From a delta proteobacterium NaphS2 (GTDB taxonomy: Bacteria > Desulfobacterota > DSM-4660 > Desulfatiglandales > Desulfatiglandaceae): 64,000 nucleotides of DNA. A model generated the notes under the pieces. It was not told where the DNA came from, searched no databases, and saw nothing but the letters and a program-made list of their open reading frames with translations. The stretch is from NCBI GenBank assembly GCA_000179315.1, contig ADZZ01000176.1:18082-82081 (forward strand), written 5' to 3'. A program made the position numbers and the translations under genes. Shown piece by piece: positions 42,769 to 51,161 of this stretch; position 1 is the first letter of the stretch, and each line of letters begins with the position of its first letter.

Positions 42769-45700
42769 CTACCTCGTTTGAGGCGCTTTGATCCGATAAA
42801 AAACGGTATAGAGTAGCGGCACCACCACCATGGTCAAAATCGTGCCAAAGGCGAGTCCAAACATGATGGTGACAGCCATTGATACCCAAAACACATCCTG
42901 CAGAAGCGGCGCCATGCCGAATACGGTCGTTGCGGCGGCGTTGAGCACCGGCCTGAGCCGGGCGACGGCGGCCTCCACCACCGCCGTATATGGCTTCATT
43001 CCATTTTTCAGGTTGAGGTTCAGCTGATCCAGCAGAATAATGGAGTTCTTGATCATCATTCCGGACAGGCTCATGGCTCCCGTGACGGCCATGAAGCCGA
43101 ACGGCTGGCCTGTGAGCAGCAGTCCCGAGGTGATGCCGATAAAGGCAAAAGGAACGGTCAGCATGATAATAATCGGCGGCCGAAACGCATTGAACAGTAT
43201 AACGATAACAAGCGTCATCGTGATCAGGGTTGGAACGGCGCCGGGCACAAGACCGTGGAGAGCCCGGCTGGAACTGTCGTGTTCTCCGTCCCACTCCAGT
43301 TTGTAGCCGGACGGCAATTCGATTTTATTGAAATCGGCGAGGACGCTGTCGCGCAAGGTCGGCAAGGTGACGCCCTTGGGGGAGCATTGTACCGTGATGG
43401 CCCGACGGCGGTCCCAGCGCCAGATAATCGGGTCTTCCCAGGCCACATGCACGTCTTTGGTCACCTGGGCCAGAGGCACGCTTTCGATGGAAAGGCTCGG
43501 CGTCACCTGTAACTGTCCCAGATGTTCCGCCACGGAGCGGCGCTCTTCCTCCCGGTACCTTAATATCAGCGGAATCAAATCGTCTCCTTCCCGGAACTGG
43601 CCCACGACCAGCCCGTCAAAGGCCTGTTTGGTTGCATCCGCCAAATCCTGGCGGGAAACACCGGTCCATCTTCCCTTGTTCTGATCATATACGGGTACGA
43701 TCTTCTTGACCGGGTGACGCCAATTGGTGCGGATCTCCTTGGCATAAGGACTTGCTTCCAGGATGGCCATCCCCTTTTGGGCCAGGGAACGGAGAACGGC
43801 CGGATCGGCCTCTGCCGGCCCGCTGAAACGGGCCTCGAACTTCCAGTCGTCCGACGGTCCCACACCGTATCGCCGCACCCGGGTAAGGGCATGAGGATAA
43901 TTTTCTTCCAGCCAGGGCTCCATGTCCTTCATCACGTCACCGACCCCTTCCAGGCTTTTTGTGTTGACAATGATCTGAGCGTAGGAGGGATAGGGCAGCT
44001 CCGGACTGACCGGCAAATAAAAGCGCGGCGGACCTTCCCCGATGAAGGAACTGATGTTTTCAACCTGCGGAAGTTTCAGCAGCCGGCTTTCGATGCCCTT
44101 CAGGTCCGTCGCGGTTTTTTGGATGGTGGTCCCCTCCGGTTCCCAAAAGTCGATCATGACTTGCTCCCGGGACGAGTCGGGAAAAAACATGATCGGCACC
44201 CGGTCGAAGCCGGCGATGGAAGCCAGAAGAATGAGCACCATTCCTCCCAAAAAGAACACCCGGAAACGGATCGCCTTGTGCAAAAAGGTCCGGAACAGCC
44301 GGTAAAAACGCCCCCCGTAGGCATCTTCGCTTGTAGTTGTTTTCCTGGGGTCGGGAAGCAGGCTCATGCACATGAGAGGGGTGATCGTCTGGGATAAGAG
44401 CCAACTCAGCGACAGGGAAATGGTTACGACTATGAACACGCTGCCGCCAATTTCACCCCCGGCCGTTTTTGAAAAAAAGACGGGAAAAAAAGCCATGCAG
44501 GCCGCCACGGTGGCCCCCAAAAGGGCCCAGGCCGGCATTGAAGCGGACTCTATGGCCGCGCGAGCGCGCTCCATGCCCTGCTCGCGGCGTACAATGAACC
44601 CATCCACAACCACAATGGCATTGTCCACCATCATTCCCATGGCCACGACCAGGGAGCCAAGGGAAATCCGGTGCAAGTCGATTCCCCCCATCCACATGAC
44701 GGTAAAAGTCCCCAGGATGGACAGGACCAATCCGCTCACACCGACAATCAGACCCGCGCGCCAGCCCATGCTGATCGTCAGTATCAGAAGAACGATCAAC
44801 ACCGACTCGCCAAGGTTGATCAAAAAGCCGTGGATGGACTCCTCCACCCTGTCGGCCTGCCAGGCGAACCGGGTCACCTCGATCCCCGCGGGCAACTTGG
44901 CGGAAACTTCTTTCAGGCGGCTGTCAATGGCCCGACCCACGTCGACCACATTGGCGCCGCTAACCGGGGCAAGGGCCAGCATCAGCGCCGGACTGCCGTT
45001 GAACCGCATCATGTTGCGGGGCGGGTCGGCATAACCGGACCTGACGGTGGCGATGTCTCCCAAGCGAATCAACTCGTCTTTTCCCTGCGGATTCAGCCGG
45101 CCCGGACTGAAGACGATATTGCGGATGTCATCCGGCGACTGGAAGGCGCCCGTGGGGGCGATTCGCAGGCGGTTCGGCCCGATATCCAGGTTGCCGGCAT
45201 CCACCACCTTGTTTTGCAGCTGCAGGGTTTTCCCGATTTCCTCTTTGATTATATCCAGTTGCGTCAATTGCGATTCGGCGACCTCAACATATATCCGCTT
45301 CTCCCGCACACCCCATAAATCCACCCGCGCCACGCCGTCGACCAGTTTGAGTTCCTTGCGCAGGTTTTTTGCGCAACTTTCAAGTTCTGCGGCAGTGAAG
45401 CCCTCTCCGGAAATGGCAAGCAGGAAACCGAACACATACCCGAAATCGTCCGTGATCTGCGGCGTGGCCGCTCCCGGCGGCAGCGTGGCCGCCACGTCCC
45501 GGATTTTTTTGCGCATCGCGTCCCAGATCTGGGGAAGGCGATGAGCCCAGTATTCCTCTTTGATGTCGACTTTTATGATGGCAAGGCCGGGTCTTGAAAT
45601 AGAATAGATGTTATCGATTTCTTCCATTTCCTGAAGCTTGGTTTCAATGCGGTCAACCACCTCCATCTCCACTTCTTCGGCCGAGGCGCCGGGATAGGGC

Positions 45701-45846
45701 ACCGAGATTACCGCCGTCTTTATCGTGAATTCGGGATCCTCCAGCCAGCCCATGTTGAGATAGCTCATGATTCCGCCAAGCAACAGCAGCGCGGCGACAA
45801 GAAGGGTAATGGGCTTTCTCTTTATTGCGATCTCGGGAAGAGTCAT
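42769..45846 (-). CDS. RND efflux transporter permease (AcrB/MexB superfamily)
   Basis: 1025 residues, full length. The N terminus EIAIKRKPITLLVAALLLLGGIMSYLNMGWLEDPEFTIKTAVISVPYPGASAEEVE matches RND proteins of the HAE1-like group. Twelve transmembrane helices and two large periplasmic loops are evident, with the proton-relay region MGMMVDNAIVVVDGFIVRREQGM in TM4 (conserved Asp pair) and a C-terminal MTLVIVILFNAFRPPIIIMLTVPFAFIGITSGLLLTGQPFGF. The motif LEDPEF is typical of a subgroup associated with solvent or fatty-acid efflux. It is 10 bp downstream of its adaptor gene, and belongs to a TetR-OMF-adaptor-RND operon. Confidence 0.95.
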   Translation of the reverse strand: MTLPEIAIKRKPITLLVAALLLLGGIMSYLNMGWLEDPEFTIKTAVISVPYPGASAEEVEMEVVDRIETKLQEMEEIDNIYSISRPGLAIIKVDIKEEYWAHRLPQIWDAMRKKIRDVAATLPPGAATPQITDDFGYVFGFLLAISGEGFTAAELESCAKNLRKELKLVDGVARVDLWGVREKRIYVEVAESQLTQLDIIKEEIGKTLQLQNKVVDAGNLDIGPNRLRIAPTGAFQSPDDIRNIVFSPGRLNPQGKDELIRLGDIATVRSGYADPPRNMMRFNGSPALMLALAPVSGANVVDVGRAIDSRLKEVSAKLPAGIEVTRFAWQADRVEESIHGFLINLGESVLIVLLILTISMGWRAGLIVGVSGLVLSILGTFTVMWMGGIDLHRISLGSLVVAMGMMVDNAIVVVDGFIVRREQGMERARAAIESASMPAWALLGATVAACMAFFPVFFSKTAGGEIGGSVFIVVTISLSLSWLLSQTITPLMCMSLLPDPRKTTTSEDAYGGRFYRLFRTFLHKAIRFRVFFLGGMVLILLASIAGFDRVPIMFFPDSSREQVMIDFWEPEGTTIQKTATDLKGIESRLLKLPQVENISSFIGEGPPRFYLPVSPELPYPSYAQIIVNTKSLEGVGDVMKDMEPWLEENYPHALTRVRRYGVGPSDDWKFEARFSGPAEADPAVLRSLAQKGMAILEASPYAKEIRTNWRHPVKKIVPVYDQNKGRWTGVSRQDLADATKQAFDGLVVGQFREGDDLIPLILRYREEERRSVAEHLGQLQVTPSLSIESVPLAQVTKDVHVAWEDPIIWRWDRRRAITVQCSPKGVTLPTLRDSVLADFNKIELPSGYKLEWDGEHDSSSRALHGLVPGAVPTLITMTLVIVILFNAFRPPIIIMLTVPFAFIGITSGLLLTGQPFGFMAVTGAMSLSGMMIKNSIILLDQLNLNLKNGMKPYTAVVEAAVARLRPVLNAAATTVFGMAPLLQDVFWVSMAVTIMFGLAFGTILTMVVVPLLYTVFYRIKAPQTR

Positions 45847-45856
45847 GTTCGCTCCT

Positions 45857-46978
45857 TCAATTTGTCGAGAATTTTGCAGACCGCAGGATTCGAACGGATT
45901 GGCCCTCGCTAAGGGAGTTGACCCCGGCTGTGACGATCCATTCTCCGGAAGCCAGGCCTTTCGGAATCGTCACCCCGTTCCGGGTGAGATCTCCGAGCGT
46001 CACTTGGCGCCGCTTTATGGTTCGACTCTCAGGGTTGATGACCCATACAAAATCGCTTTGTTCCGAACCTTTAAAGATCGCGGACAAGGGGATCTCGATC
46101 GCAGGGTCAAATTCTTTGGAAACAGCCCCACACGCGAAACGAGCGCGTCCGGCCATCCCCGGATAGATCTTAATATCGTCGGGCTGCGCCATCACCAAGG
46201 TGACCGGGTAGGTGCGGGTTGTCTCGGATGCTTCCTTGCCGATTTCCTTTATGCGGGCGGAAAAGTCCCTATGGGGATAGATATCGAACTGGATCAGCAC
46301 CTTTTCCACTTGGGGAATCCGGGAGATATAATCCTCCGGAATGTCCACTGTAAATTCAATGTTGGCGATGTCGATCAGGCGGACGACCGGAACTTTTGCA
46401 TGGACGTCTTCATAGTTCTCGACAAAGGTCTTTACCACTATTCCGGTGAAGGGCGCCCGCAGCATGGTGTAGTTCAAGGCGTCTTTGGCGGCGGTGACCG
46501 AAGCCTCAAGCGATTGCATCCCGGCTTTGATTTGATGATAATTTTCACGGTGTTGATCGAGCATGGATTCACTCACCGCCCCCCGATCCTGCTGCCATGT
46601 CCTTTGCACGCGGGCATATTCCATTTCCGCCAGCTTCAACGCCGCCATGGCCCGCGTCAATTGCCCTTCGGCATTGTTGAGTTGCACTTCGAAATCACGA
46701 GGATCGATACGGGCCAGCAAATCTCCTTTTCGCACTTCATCCCCGACCTTTACGGGAAACCGGATCAATGGTCCGGATACCCGAAACGAAAGATTGGCTT
46801 CCTGCGCCGCCGACGCTTTTCCCGGAAAGCTTTTCTCGACGAAGTCGGAGGCGTCTGCAACCTGAATCGCCTTGACCAGAGGGACCTCGGGCTTTTCGAT
46901 GGTTTGCTCATCACCGCAACCGCCAAAAAACGGAACAAAAAGCAGGATGGCTAAGATAATTTTTTTTTGCGTTTTCAT
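45857..46978 (-). CDS. RND efflux periplasmic adaptor lipoprotein (AcrA-like)
   Basis: 373 residues from ATG 46978, preceded by GGGAG; the frame is open further upstream, but this start yields a proper lipoprotein signal (MKTQKKIILAILLFVPFFGGC, lipobox GGC at about residue 21). The barrel-sandwich halves (KSFPGKASAAQEANLSFRVSGPLIRFPVKVGDEVRKGDLLARIDPRDFEVQLNNAEGQL ... LNYTMLRAPFTGIVVKTFVENYEDV) enclose a helical hairpin. It connects the RND pump to the outer-membrane channel encoded upstream. Confidence 0.94.
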   Translation of the reverse strand: MKTQKKIILAILLFVPFFGGCGDEQTIEKPEVPLVKAIQVADASDFVEKSFPGKASAAQEANLSFRVSGPLIRFPVKVGDEVRKGDLLARIDPRDFEVQLNNAEGQLTRAMAALKLAEMEYARVQRTWQQDRGAVSESMLDQHRENYHQIKAGMQSLEASVTAAKDALNYTMLRAPFTGIVVKTFVENYEDVHAKVPVVRLIDIANIEFTVDIPEDYISRIPQVEKVLIQFDIYPHRDFSARIKEIGKEASETTRTYPVTLVMAQPDDIKIYPGMAGRARFACGAVSKEFDPAIEIPLSAIFKGSEQSDFVWVINPESRTIKRRQVTLGDLTRNGVTIPKGLASGEWIVTAGVNSLSEGQSVRILRSAKFSTN

Positions 46979-47046
46979 AAATAGGCACTCCCTGATTTTC
47001 TGCCCGAACTTTCGTGACCCAATACACCCGTCTGATTCACCATGCG

Positions 47047-48609
47047 CTAATCCAACAGGTCTCCCCAATCGGTACGTTGACGCATCTCCTTTTTTATCTT
47101 ATTGGAAACAAAGCCTTTTTCTTGTCGGATGTCCCATCCCCCACCCAGTGCTTTGTATAGAGAAATCAGGTTCAAAGCAACCAAAGATGAAGTCGACGTC
47201 TGTTGGTCCTGTTGCTGGGTTAAAAAGCTTTGAGCGCTCAGCACCCGCTGGTAGTCCACCAAGCCCTCACGATACTGAAGGAGTGAGATATCGACGGCTC
47301 GCTTTGAAGCCTGGACGCCGCTTTTCAGAAAGGCGTTTTCGTCTTGAGATCGGAGAAAACCCACAATTGCATCTTCCACTTCGCGGGCGGCATTCAGCAC
47401 GGTGTTTTGGTATTGAACGATTAACTGTTGAAATCTGGCGTCTTGTACCCGCACTTTGTTTTTGAGCCGGCCGTAATTGAAAATATCCCAACGAATTGAG
47501 GGGCCGGCAAAAAGTTGAAAGCTGTCCGAACTGAACAGGTCACTGAAATTGCTGCCGTCAATCCCGCCGGCCTTGGTGAATAAAGACGTACTGGTGCGAA
47601 GCCCGATGGAACCGATCAAGATGAAATGAGGATATAGATCGGCCTTGGCGACCCCGATCAAATCACACTGGGCCGCGGCCATCATCTCCGCCCTGCGAAT
47701 ATCAGGGCGGCGGCGCAGCAGTTCGGCCGGAACGCCCACGACAACCTGGGGAAGTACCATGGGAACCTTCCTTGAATCAACGAGACTTTCCGGCAGTTCA
47801 CCGGGAGGCAGGCCCAACAGAACACTGAGTGCATGTTTGGCTTCTTGAAGGTTTTTTGTGAAACGAGGCACAAGCGCCTGGGTGTTTTTGAGCAAGGCCG
47901 TGGCCTGTTGCACGTCAAGTTCAGTGACAATGCCGCCCTTGAACCGTCTTTGGGCGATTTCAAGAGATCGCTGTTGAATCCCGGTATTCTCCCGGGCCAG
48001 AGCGATGCGCTTCTCAAAAGTACGGATCAGGACATAAGTTCGCGCCACTTCCGCCACAAGGGTGACCATGGCATTATCATAGTCGGCAATAGAAGCGTGG
48101 AGACTGGCGTCGGCGGCCTCGACGGCACGCCGATAGCGCCCCCAGAAATCCAGTTCCCATGCCGCATCGAACCCCACATCATAATCGACATAGTCTGTAT
48201 CCAACAGCATGGTGTTTGCCGCATTCTTACTGGACTTTACGCGGGAGGCCCCGGCTTGCAACCGCTGTTGTTGGGGGTATAGCAGACCGGTGGTAAATCC
48301 CAATTCAGCCCTTGCCTCAAAAATGCGGAGACCGGCAACCTGTAATGTCAGATTTTGGTTTAAAGCTTTTTCGACCAGGGAATTCAATACCGGGTCATTG
48401 AATACCGTCCACCAATTTGTGACATCTTCGCTACATGTTGCCCTTCCCGGCAACTTCGAGGTATCCGCCTCTTGCCAGCGTTCAGGTAAATTGACTTCCG
48501 GCTTTTTGAAGTCCGGTCCGACCGCGGCGCACCCCCCCAGCATCACGCACATGCCAAGAAGGCAAGCAGCCATGTTAAGCAATTTCAAGTGAACCGCCTG
48601 TGTATTCAT
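47047..48609 (-). CDS. RND efflux outer-membrane lipoprotein (NodT family)
   Basis: 520 residues. Lipoprotein signal ending LGGC (about residue 27), mature start AAVGPDFKKPEV. OEP signatures: FDAAWELDFWGRYRRAVEAADASLHA near residue 170 and ELLRRRPDIRRAEMMAAAQCDLIGVAKADLYPHFILIGSIGLRTS near residue 315-355. First structural gene of the pump operon, 69 bp after the TetR gene and ahead of the adaptor by 68 bp. A third NodT-type channel in this window beside those at 273 and 39499. Confidence 0.94.
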   Translation of the reverse strand: MNTQAVHLKLLNMAACLLGMCVMLGGCAAVGPDFKKPEVNLPERWQEADTSKLPGRATCSEDVTNWWTVFNDPVLNSLVEKALNQNLTLQVAGLRIFEARAELGFTTGLLYPQQQRLQAGASRVKSSKNAANTMLLDTDYVDYDVGFDAAWELDFWGRYRRAVEAADASLHASIADYDNAMVTLVAEVARTYVLIRTFEKRIALARENTGIQQRSLEIAQRRFKGGIVTELDVQQATALLKNTQALVPRFTKNLQEAKHALSVLLGLPPGELPESLVDSRKVPMVLPQVVVGVPAELLRRRPDIRRAEMMAAAQCDLIGVAKADLYPHFILIGSIGLRTSTSLFTKAGGIDGSNFSDLFSSDSFQLFAGPSIRWDIFNYGRLKNKVRVQDARFQQLIVQYQNTVLNAAREVEDAIVGFLRSQDENAFLKSGVQASKRAVDISLLQYREGLVDYQRVLSAQSFLTQQQDQQTSTSSLVALNLISLYKALGGGWDIRQEKGFVSNKIKKEMRQRTDWGDLLD

Positions 48610-48678
48610 TACATTCCTGACTCGCGTATGGGCACATTAATAGAGTAATGATCTTAGCGTAACGACCCGCCGAGAATA

Positions 48679-49326
48679 CTACAAATTATCGGAAGGGAAC
48701 AGACCCATTGCATTGAGAACCGCCCGCTGATAAAAATGCACTATTCTTTCAATGAGTTCTTCATCGAAAGTATCTTTTTGCAGCCGGTCAAGGATAGACG
48801 TTCGGGCTGTTAAAAAATTGCACACCTGGGTAAAGATAGTGAATATCCCCAGATTGACGTCAATCAGATCAATTCGGGGGCAACACCGTATCAGCAATTC
48901 CCCGAACTCATCAAAGGGGACGGTCTTATTAACGATTTCATTTTCCTTGTCTCCAACATCCAGCATTACACGTGCGACAAAACGCCCATATGTTTGCGAT
49001 GCGCGGGAAGAAAGAGCACGTTTAAAAAAATCATTGATAAATTTGCATAGCGCACCGGACATCTCTTGTGAATTGCCGGGATTAACATTGATAACATCGT
49101 ACATTAATTGTGAAATGGCAAATTCCTCCACCATTACATAGCCGATGCATTCCAGGTATAATTGTTCTTTACCGCCAAAATAATAGTTGACTGACGAAAG
49201 GGAAGTTCCTGCTTTCTTGACGATGTCACGGACGCTTGCCCCGCTTAACCCCCTATCGGCAAAAAGGTCAACCGCGGCCTCAATCAAAGACAATCTGTTT
49301 TTTTCCCCGCATTGGTAACGACTCAT
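48679..49326 (-). CDS. TetR-family repressor of the RND efflux operon
   Basis: 215 residues. N-terminal helix-turn-helix LIEAAVDLFADRGLSGASVRDIVKKAGTSLSSVNYYFGGKEQLYLECI is typical of TetR. The C-terminal ligand domain is unclassified (CecR-like features weak). It heads the efflux operon on the same strand, and its own promoter (49366-49394) contains a palindrome suited to autoregulation. Probable inducers are the pump substrates; not determinable from sequence. The gene is more AT-rich than the pump genes. Confidence 0.9.
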   Translation of the reverse strand: MSRYQCGEKNRLSLIEAAVDLFADRGLSGASVRDIVKKAGTSLSSVNYYFGGKEQLYLECIGYVMVEEFAISQLMYDVINVNPGNSQEMSGALCKFINDFFKRALSSRASQTYGRFVARVMLDVGDKENEIVNKTVPFDEFGELLIRCCPRIDLIDVNLGIFTIFTQVCNFLTARTSILDRLQKDTFDEELIERIVHFYQRAVLNAMGLFPSDNL

Positions 49327-49365
49327 TCGGCCTTCTTTCCATATGATTACACCATGATTATGCCA

Positions 49366-49394
49366 AATGTATGACGTACGTTCGTAATTGGCAA
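49366..49394 (-). promoter_or_regulatory. Promoter with embedded palindrome upstream of the TetR/efflux operon
   Basis: On the minus strand TTGCCA (49389-49394) and TACATT (49366-49371) are 17 bp apart, and the palindrome ACGTACGT (49374-49381) lies in the spacer. A repressor bound there would block RNA polymerase, which fits autoregulation by the TetR protein encoded immediately downstream. Confidence 0.55.
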
Positions 49395-49484
49395 GCGTAA
49401 AATTTGATTATTTTATGATCCTGATGTTGTTGTTGGTCCCCTCAAGACGATAACGCCCCAGCATTCCGCCTGCCACGCTGTTAC

Positions 49485-49514
49485 ATTTGGTAGTTAAATG
49501 TGTTTTCACCAAAT
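49485..49514 (+). promoter_or_regulatory. Probable upstream activator site, second copy
   Basis: 30-bp element with arms ATTTGGTAG and CACCAAAT (inverted core ATTTGGT/ACCAAAT), followed by AAAAAAGGG. Same length, same outer sequence and same trailing A-run as the element at 4274-4303. It ends 82 bp before the -24 GG of the promoter at 49596. The remaining part of the 49327-49734 interval holds only the TetR promoter and the sites listed here. Confidence 0.72.
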
Positions 49515-49564
49515 AAAAAAGGGTAAATCATCCAAATATAACAGTTAGAAAGCTGCATATCATA

Positions 49565-49578
49565 TAACCTTTTGATAT
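49565..49578 (-). promoter_or_regulatory. IHF consensus site at the second sigma-54 promoter
   Basis: On the minus strand TATCAAAAGGTTA matches WATCAANNNNTTR completely. It ends 19 bp before the -24 GG, one base different from the spacing at 4353-4384. Confidence 0.62.
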
Positions 49579-49595
49579 TTAGCAATAAATTTATT

Positions 49596-49610
49596 TGGAA
49601 TAAAAATTGC
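49596..49610 (+). promoter_or_regulatory. Sigma-54 promoter of the 49735-53985 operon
   Basis: TGGAATAAAAATTGC has the invariant GG (49597-49598) and GC (49609-49610) 12 bp apart and a TTGC -12 box. Transcription would begin near 49622, about 110 nt before the first gene. Confidence 0.78.
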
Positions 49611-49734
49611 CCATAGGCCCACGGACAGACAGGGCACCATTATCTTTACACACTGAAAGGCCCATGGAAAAAAGGAAAATGAAAATTCGGTATCGTGCGC
49701 CCGGAGTTTCCATCCCTGATAATACTGGCTGAAC

Positions 49735-51126
49735 ATGAGCGCAAAAAAGAGAAAAAAAACAGATCCAAACGGCAATCAGGCACTCTCCGGCAATCCAACG
49801 GCTAAATGGGTATTGTTCATATATTTTTGTTCGGGAGTGTGTTCGCTGATTGATGAGGTCGTATATGTACGGCTGTTGAAGTTAACGCTGAGTAACACCG
49901 TTTATGCGTCAAGCATCGTTGTGTCCGTATTCATGGGCGGGATGGCTCTCGGCGCATTGATCATGGGCCGATACGCGGATCGCGTTATCAACCGTTTACG
50001 GTTATATGCGCTTCTTGAGACATGCGCAACCATCTCGGCTTTATCATTTCCATTGGTATTACGCATTGCAGACAAATTCTATCGGTGGGTTTTTCTTGCG
50101 CTCGATCCTTCTCCCGCCATCCTGTTTTTTTTTCAGGCCCTGATATCCACTGCAATAATTATGATCCCGGCAATGATGATGGGCAGCACATTACCACTTT
50201 TGGGCAGATATATTACGGATATGCGACACCGAGTGGGTTGGCTTGTGGGAGGCTTATATTCATTGAATATGCTGGGGGCTGCTTTGGGTTGCTTTTTGGC
50301 GGGCTTTGTTCTCATCCGAACGGTGGGCGTAATGGGCACGCTTTACATGGCGGCGGCAATCAATTTGCTTGTAGCATACGGGGGCTGGCGATTATCCCGT
50401 TATGATGGCATCGCAGATATTCCCGATGAAAACGTGGGTGTACCCGAACGACGCAATATGACGGAAGAAGCATTAGAGGGAAAAAAGAAGGGTATCTTGT
50501 TTTCGGCGTTTTTCGCCAGCGGGTTCATAAGTATAGGATACGAACTCATCTGGATGCGCAGCATCGTCTATCTGCTCGGAGGTTATACTTATGTATTTTC
50601 CGCTGTTCTGATGACTTATCTGATCGGCAATGTGGTCGGTACGGGCATTGGCAGTTATTTATCGAAACGTCTGAAAAGACCCGAACTGGGATTTGCAGCC
50701 AGTCTCACCGGTCTCGGTGTATCGGGCATCTTTTATCTGCCCTGGATGGGATTGTGGCTATCAGAGCCGGCAGTTCAAATTTTTCCGTTATTTAACGGGG
50801 TCATGAAAGATATGGGGTTCAATAACTGGATAGCCAATCTTTCCTTATGTCACAGCTTCATCTTTTTCATCTTACCATCGATTTTGATGGGAATTGGCTT
50901 TCCGTTGGCCATACAGTCATGGAGCCGGTATCAATATGGCGTGGGGCAAACCACGGGCATGGTTTACGGTATCAATGCGATAGGAGCGGTAATGGGCGGA
51001 ATAGTAGCCGGATTCTTGTTGATCCCGTGGATGGGAGTACAACTCTCAATTACGATTTTAGGCTTGTTGGGGATCCTGCTGGGCACCCTGATGGCCATGA
51101 TATTTCTGCAAAAGACGTTACCATGA
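49735..51126 (+). CDS. Polytopic membrane protein, membrane half of a spermidine-synthase-like fusion family
   Basis: 463 residues, almost entirely hydrophobic with about 12 transmembrane helices. Sequence blocks VCSLIDEVVYVRLLKLTLSNTVYASSIVVSVFMGGMALGALIMGRYAD and SGFISIGYELIWMRSIVYLLGGYTYVFSAVLMTYLIGNVVGTGIGSYLSKR are typical of the membrane region found fused to spermidine-synthase domains in many bacteria. Here the catalytic part is encoded separately by the next gene, which starts close to this stop. First gene after the sigma-54 promoter. Transport or scaffolding function is not established for this family. Base composition is clearly more AT-rich than most of the window. Confidence 0.8.
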   Translation: MSAKKRKKTDPNGNQALSGNPTAKWVLFIYFCSGVCSLIDEVVYVRLLKLTLSNTVYASSIVVSVFMGGMALGALIMGRYADRVINRLRLYALLETCATISALSFPLVLRIADKFYRWVFLALDPSPAILFFFQALISTAIIMIPAMMMGSTLPLLGRYITDMRHRVGWLVGGLYSLNMLGAALGCFLAGFVLIRTVGVMGTLYMAAAINLLVAYGGWRLSRYDGIADIPDENVGVPERRNMTEEALEGKKKGILFSAFFASGFISIGYELIWMRSIVYLLGGYTYVFSAVLMTYLIGNVVGTGIGSYLSKRLKRPELGFAASLTGLGVSGIFYLPWMGLWLSEPAVQIFPLFNGVMKDMGFNNWIANLSLCHSFIFFILPSILMGIGFPLAIQSWSRYQYGVGQTTGMVYGINAIGAVMGGIVAGFLLIPWMGVQLSITILGLLGILLGTLMAMIFLQKTLP

Positions 51127-51161
51127 AAATGCATCGTTTATTTTCATTTCCGGAGGTGAAG

